A DNA stretch of 64,000 nt from Limanda limanda (taxonomy: Eukaryota; Chordata; Actinopteri; Pleuronectiformes; Pleuronectidae). The DNA is taken from positions 186,001 through 250,000 of the forward strand of contig NW_026870556.1 in assembly GCF_963576545.1 (NCBI RefSeq). The letters are read 5' to 3'. Numbering within the stretch: the first letter of the stretch is position 1; each line of letters starts with the position of its first letter. Positions 62,585-64,000 of the stretch are shown in pieces. The notes beneath the pieces were generated by a model, which did no database searches, was not told where the DNA came from, and saw only the letters and a program-made list of their open reading frames with translations. Position numbers and translations under genes: made by a program.

Positions 62585-64000
62585 GCAAGTAGGCTCTACC
62601 CCCACTAAATGGGGTAGCGCGCATCGATCGGTACCATCCTTGAGCTTCTCCGACTTTCGGAAGGGTTAGGGTTAGGGTTAGGGATGAAAGCACATAGGAG
62701 AAAGAGATATTCTTGAATAACTTTTTTTGTGAAGGTCGGAGAGACTTGCAAGTAGGCTCTACCCCCACTAAATGGGGTTGCGCGCATCGATCGGTAACAT
62801 CCTTGAGCTTCTCCGACTTTCGGAAGGGTTAGGGTTAGGGATGAAAGCACATAGGAGAAAGAGATATTCTTGAATAACTTTTTTTGTGAAGGTCGGAGAG
62901 ACTTGGAAAGTGGTTGCATCTGGACTAATTTGGGTCCTGCGGATCGATTGGTACCATCCCCGAGCTTGTACGACCTTCGGAAGAGGTCGACCGACGAAAT
63001 TCCCCCAAATCTGAGGAGATATTCTTGAATAACTTTTTTTGTGAAGGTCGGAGAGACTTGCAAGTAGGCTCTACCCCCACTAAATGGGGTAGCGCGCATC
63101 GATCGGTACCATCCTTGAGCTTCTCCGACTTTCGGAAGGGTTAGGGTTAGGGTTAGGGATGAAAGCACATAGGAGAAAGAGATATTCTTGAATAACTTTT
63201 TTTGTGAAGGTCGGAGAGACTTGCAAGTAGGCTCTACCCCCACTAAATGGGGTAGCGCGCATCGATCGGTACTATCCTTGAGCTTCTCCGACTTTCGGAA
63301 GGGTTAGGGTTAGGGTTAGGGATGAAAGCACATAGGAGAAAGAGATATTCTTGAATAACTTTTTTTGTGAAGGTCGGAGAGACTTGGAAAGTGGTTGCAT
63401 CTGGACTAATTTGGGTCCTGCAGATCGATTGGTACCATCCCCGAGCTTGTACGACTTTCGGAAGAGGTCGACCGACGAAATTCCCCCAAATCTGAGGAGA
63501 TATTCTTGAATAACTTTTTTTGTGAAGGTCGGAGAGACTTGCAAGTAGGCTCTACCCCCACTAAATGGGGTAGCGCGCATCGATCGGTACCATCCTTGAG
63601 CTTCTCCGACTTTCGGAAGGGTTAGGGTTAGGGTTAGGGATGAAAGCACATAGGAGAAAGAGATATTCTTGAATAACTTTTTTTGTGAAGGTCGGAGAGA
63701 CTTGGAAAGTGGTTGCATCTGGACTAATTTGGGTCCTGCGGATCGATTGGTACCATCCCCGAGCTTGTACGACCTTCGGAAGAGGTCGACCGACGAAATT
63801 CCCCCAAATCTGAGGAGATATTCTTGAATAACTTTTTTTGTGAAGGTCGGAGAGACTTGCAAGTAGGCTCTACCCCCACTAAATGGGGTAGCGCGCATCG
63901 ATCGGTACCATCCTTGAGCTTCTCCGACTTTCGGAAGGGTTAGGGTTAGGGTTAGGGATGAAAGCACATAGGAGAAAGAGATATTCTTGAATAACTTTTT
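62585..64000 (+). repeat. 2383 bp tandem duplication, copy 2, cut by the window edge
   Basis: It repeats 60202-61617: A, A157 (GGTAACATCC near 62790), B, A, A, B (GTACGACTTTCGG near 63450), A, B and part of an A from 63859. It shows that the array continues to the right. Confidence 0.9.

Larger units (their letters stand above)
1..64000 (+). repeat. Telomere-motif satellite array, two monomer families (A and B), entire window
   Basis: Every stretch I read is one of two monomers joined head to tail in one orientation: A (163 or 157 bp, containing TTAGGG runs) or B (155 bp, no TTAGGG). Monomer starts are set here at the G of GCAAGTAGGC for A and GGAAAGTGGT for B. The commonest order is A-A-B (481 or 475 bp); A-B, A-A-A-B and longer A runs also occur. 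Neighbouring monomers of one family differ by only a few substitutions, while multi-monomer blocks are shared almost perfectly, as expected of a satellite with higher-order repeats. No unique DNA interrupts the array and neither edge is reached. The monomer length is near nucleosomal, as is common for satellites. The genomic position (subtelomeric, pericentromeric or interstitial) is inference, not visible here. Confidence 0.97.

Noticed and set aside
1..64000. CRISPR array
   Set aside because: Repeats are directly adjacent with no unique spacers, units are about 160 bp, and there are no cas genes.
1..64000. True terminal telomere
   Set aside because: TTAGGG runs are limited to two or three hexamers within a complex monomer; there is no long uninterrupted tract.
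1..64000. Transposable element or retroelement-derived tandem repeat
   Set aside because: No terminal repeats, target-site duplications, poly-A tails or transposase or reverse transcriptase fragments are visible in any monomer.
1..64000. Assembly artefact from repeat collapse or expansion
   Set aside because: Not excluded, but not favoured: private variants, varied block lengths and a logical crossover scar are hard to generate artificially. Copy numbers of near-identical HOR blocks should still be treated with caution until long reads confirm them.

Overview
The whole 64 kb window is one uninterrupted tandem satellite array. I find no unique sequence, no credible protein gene, no RNA gene, no transposon and no CRISPR array. 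Two related monomers alternate head to tail, all in one orientation. Monomer A is 163 bp (or 157 bp) and carries three (or two) TTAGGG telomere hexamers. Monomer B is 155 bp and has none. At about 160 bp per unit the window holds roughly 400 monomers, with about two A for each B. The array runs off both ends of the window.

The organism is a eukaryote whose telomere repeat is probably TTAGGG. That motif is shared by animals, many fungi, several algal and protist groups and some plants, so I cannot place it further. A subtelomeric or heterochromatic interstitial-telomere location is the likeliest setting. If the G-rich strand has the same polarity as the chromosome end, the telomere lies to the right.

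Layout by shared private variants: 1-1447, A/A/A/B blocks; 1448-18717, a higher-order repeat (HOR) family with steps of 2550, 2550, 3532, 3200, 3037 and 2401 bp; 18718-21100, a roughly 1.1 kb duplication; 21101-37850, three large HOR copies of 5900, 4944 and 5906 bp; 37851-43445, duplications of 958 and 1918/1924 bp; 43446-53959, mixed A/A/B and A/B stretches with 1443 and 1592 bp duplications; 53960-60201, a less homogenised stretch with many single-unit variants; 60202-64000, a 2383 bp tandem duplication containing a pure A/B dimer domain and one A/B hybrid monomer at the duplication junction.

A and B are colinear over their first 79 bp (about 71% identical by eye) and identical over their last 44 bp. 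The whole length difference lies in a central cassette, which in A is the telomere-repeat tract plus 20 bp and in B is 32 bp of unrelated sequence. A163 carries exactly four GGG runs, enough for an intramolecular telomeric G-quadruplex. A157 carries only three. The many open reading frames are by-products of the periodicity: A+B is 318 bp, a multiple of three, so frames stay open through A/B dimers. All coordinates, counts and identities were obtained by reading and were not computed.
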